A DNA stretch of 14,708 bases, from contig CAJMOT010000048.1 of the NCBI GenBank assembly GCA_905214995.1, positions 1-14,708 on the forward strand. Reading direction: 5' to 3'. Shown piece by piece: positions 14,435 through 14,708 of this stretch (positions within the stretch are counted from its first letter, which is position 1; each line of letters starts with the position of its first letter). The notes beneath the pieces are model-generated. The model made no database searches. It saw only the letters and a program-made list of their open reading frames with translations, and was not told the origin of the DNA. The position numbers were made by a program, and so were the translations under genes. The stretch is from an uncultured bacterium. Its GTDB lineage: Bacteria; Verrucomicrobiota; Verrucomicrobiia; Opitutales; Intestinicryptomonadaceae.

Positions 14435-14620
14435 TCAATACCGCGTGGGCGTCCCTATGCCGCCCATGCCGGGGAGCCCTCCCTCCCATGAAGCCGGACG
14501 GCCCCAGGGGAGGTCGCTGTCATCCGTATGGCGCGACGGAAGCTCTTTCGAATCCGTCGTCTCGCAGCCCGAAAGAATCAAGGCCGCAAGCGAAAATATG
14601 ACTGCCGCAAAAAACTTCAT
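14435..14620 (-). CDS. Small 61-residue lipoprotein with a PWGRPASWEGGLPGM tail
   Basis: A tiny predicted lipoprotein. MKFFAAVIFSLAALILSGC ends in a clean lipobox (LSGC, lipid Cys19). The mature part is only about 43 residues: a polar Thr/Ser/Asp stretch and then DLPWGRPASWEGGLPGM followed by a Gly-rich end. I recall short Verrucomicrobia lipoproteins ending in similar DLPW...SWEG motifs, but cannot name a family. The ATG lies 15 nt after the stop of the preceding minus-strand gene. TAGGAG overlaps that stop, 12 nt before the ATG, so the two genes are probably co-transcribed. A strong terminator follows, so it is the last gene of its operon. Function unknown. Confidence 0.85.
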   Translation of the reverse strand: MKFFAAVIFSLAALILSGCETTDSKELPSRHTDDSDLPWGRPASWEGGLPGMGGIGTPTRY

Positions 14621-14635
14621 AACTCTTGAAAACTC

Positions 14636-14707
14636 CTACGCTTCGGCGGGAGTCTCGACCTCCGCGGCGGCCGCGGGAGCGGGTTGCGCGGGAACCGCGG
14701 CGGGAGC
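14636..14707 (-). CDS. C-terminal end of an upstream gene, Ala/Pro-rich tail (partial)
   Basis: The minus strand shows 23 in-frame codons running from the window edge to a TAG at 14636-14638. They are almost only Ala, Pro, Val, Gln and Glu, ending AAEVETPAEA. Tails like this are common on cytoplasmic and ribosomal proteins in this kind of genome, but nothing here identifies the protein. The short distance (15 nt) to the small lipoprotein start supports a real gene end and an operon. Confidence 0.65.
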   Translation of the reverse strand, partial: APAAVPAQPAPAAAAEVETPAEA

Positions 14708-14708
14708 G

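Noticed and set aside
1..14708. CRISPR array, tRNA, rRNA, transposase or phage genes
   Set aside because: Looked for spaced repeats, tRNA-like folds and transposase motifs on both strands; none seen.

Overview
This 14.7 kb window is GC-rich bacterial chromosome. It most resembles a member of the Verrucomicrobiota (Opitutales/Puniceicoccales-like). The clues are a PEP-CTERM-type exported protein, lipoproteins with Gram-negative lipoboxes, a GspD-GspE-GspF secretion set, a squalene-hopene cyclase and long gene-free spacers. This placement is inference from gene content; there is no rRNA or marker gene to prove it. I saw no mobile element, CRISPR array, tRNA or rRNA.

Layout. (1) 2-5898, + strand: a tight type II secretion-like operon. 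It has the secretin gspD (5' end outside the window), an unnamed exported Pro/Ala-rich protein in the position expected for an inner-membrane/periplasmic connector, the ATPase gspE and the platform protein gspF. Spacing is 1 nt, 3 nt and a 14-nt overlap. Pseudopilin genes are not in view. (2) 6257-7420, - strand: an exported pentapeptide-repeat protein with a VPDP-type C-terminal sorting tail. (3) 8333-10188, - strand: two paralogous exported TIM-barrel sugar isomerase/epimerase-like proteins. They are separated by a strong intrinsic terminator, and the upstream copy has a perfect 16-bp LacI-family-like operator in front. (4) 10692-12734, + strand: a squalene-hopene cyclase closed by a perfect terminator hairpin. 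(5) 12782-13171, + strand: a chagasin-like (I42) cysteine-protease-inhibitor lipoprotein starting 12 nt after that terminator's T-tract. (6) 13172-14387: about 1.2 kb without a credible gene. (7) 14435-14707, - strand: a 61-residue lipoprotein with its own terminator, behind the last codons of another gene.

How it fits together. Most proteins here act in or across the envelope: secretion machinery, surface-sorted or lipid-anchored proteins, exported sugar enzymes and a hopanoid-type membrane lipid enzyme. Apart from the gsp cluster there is no proof of functional coupling. The spacers (5899-6256, 7421-8332, 10189-10691, 13172-14387) contain several perfect palindromes, terminator-like hairpins without an assigned gene, and one AT-rich island (about 8181-8310) whose composition differs from everything around it.
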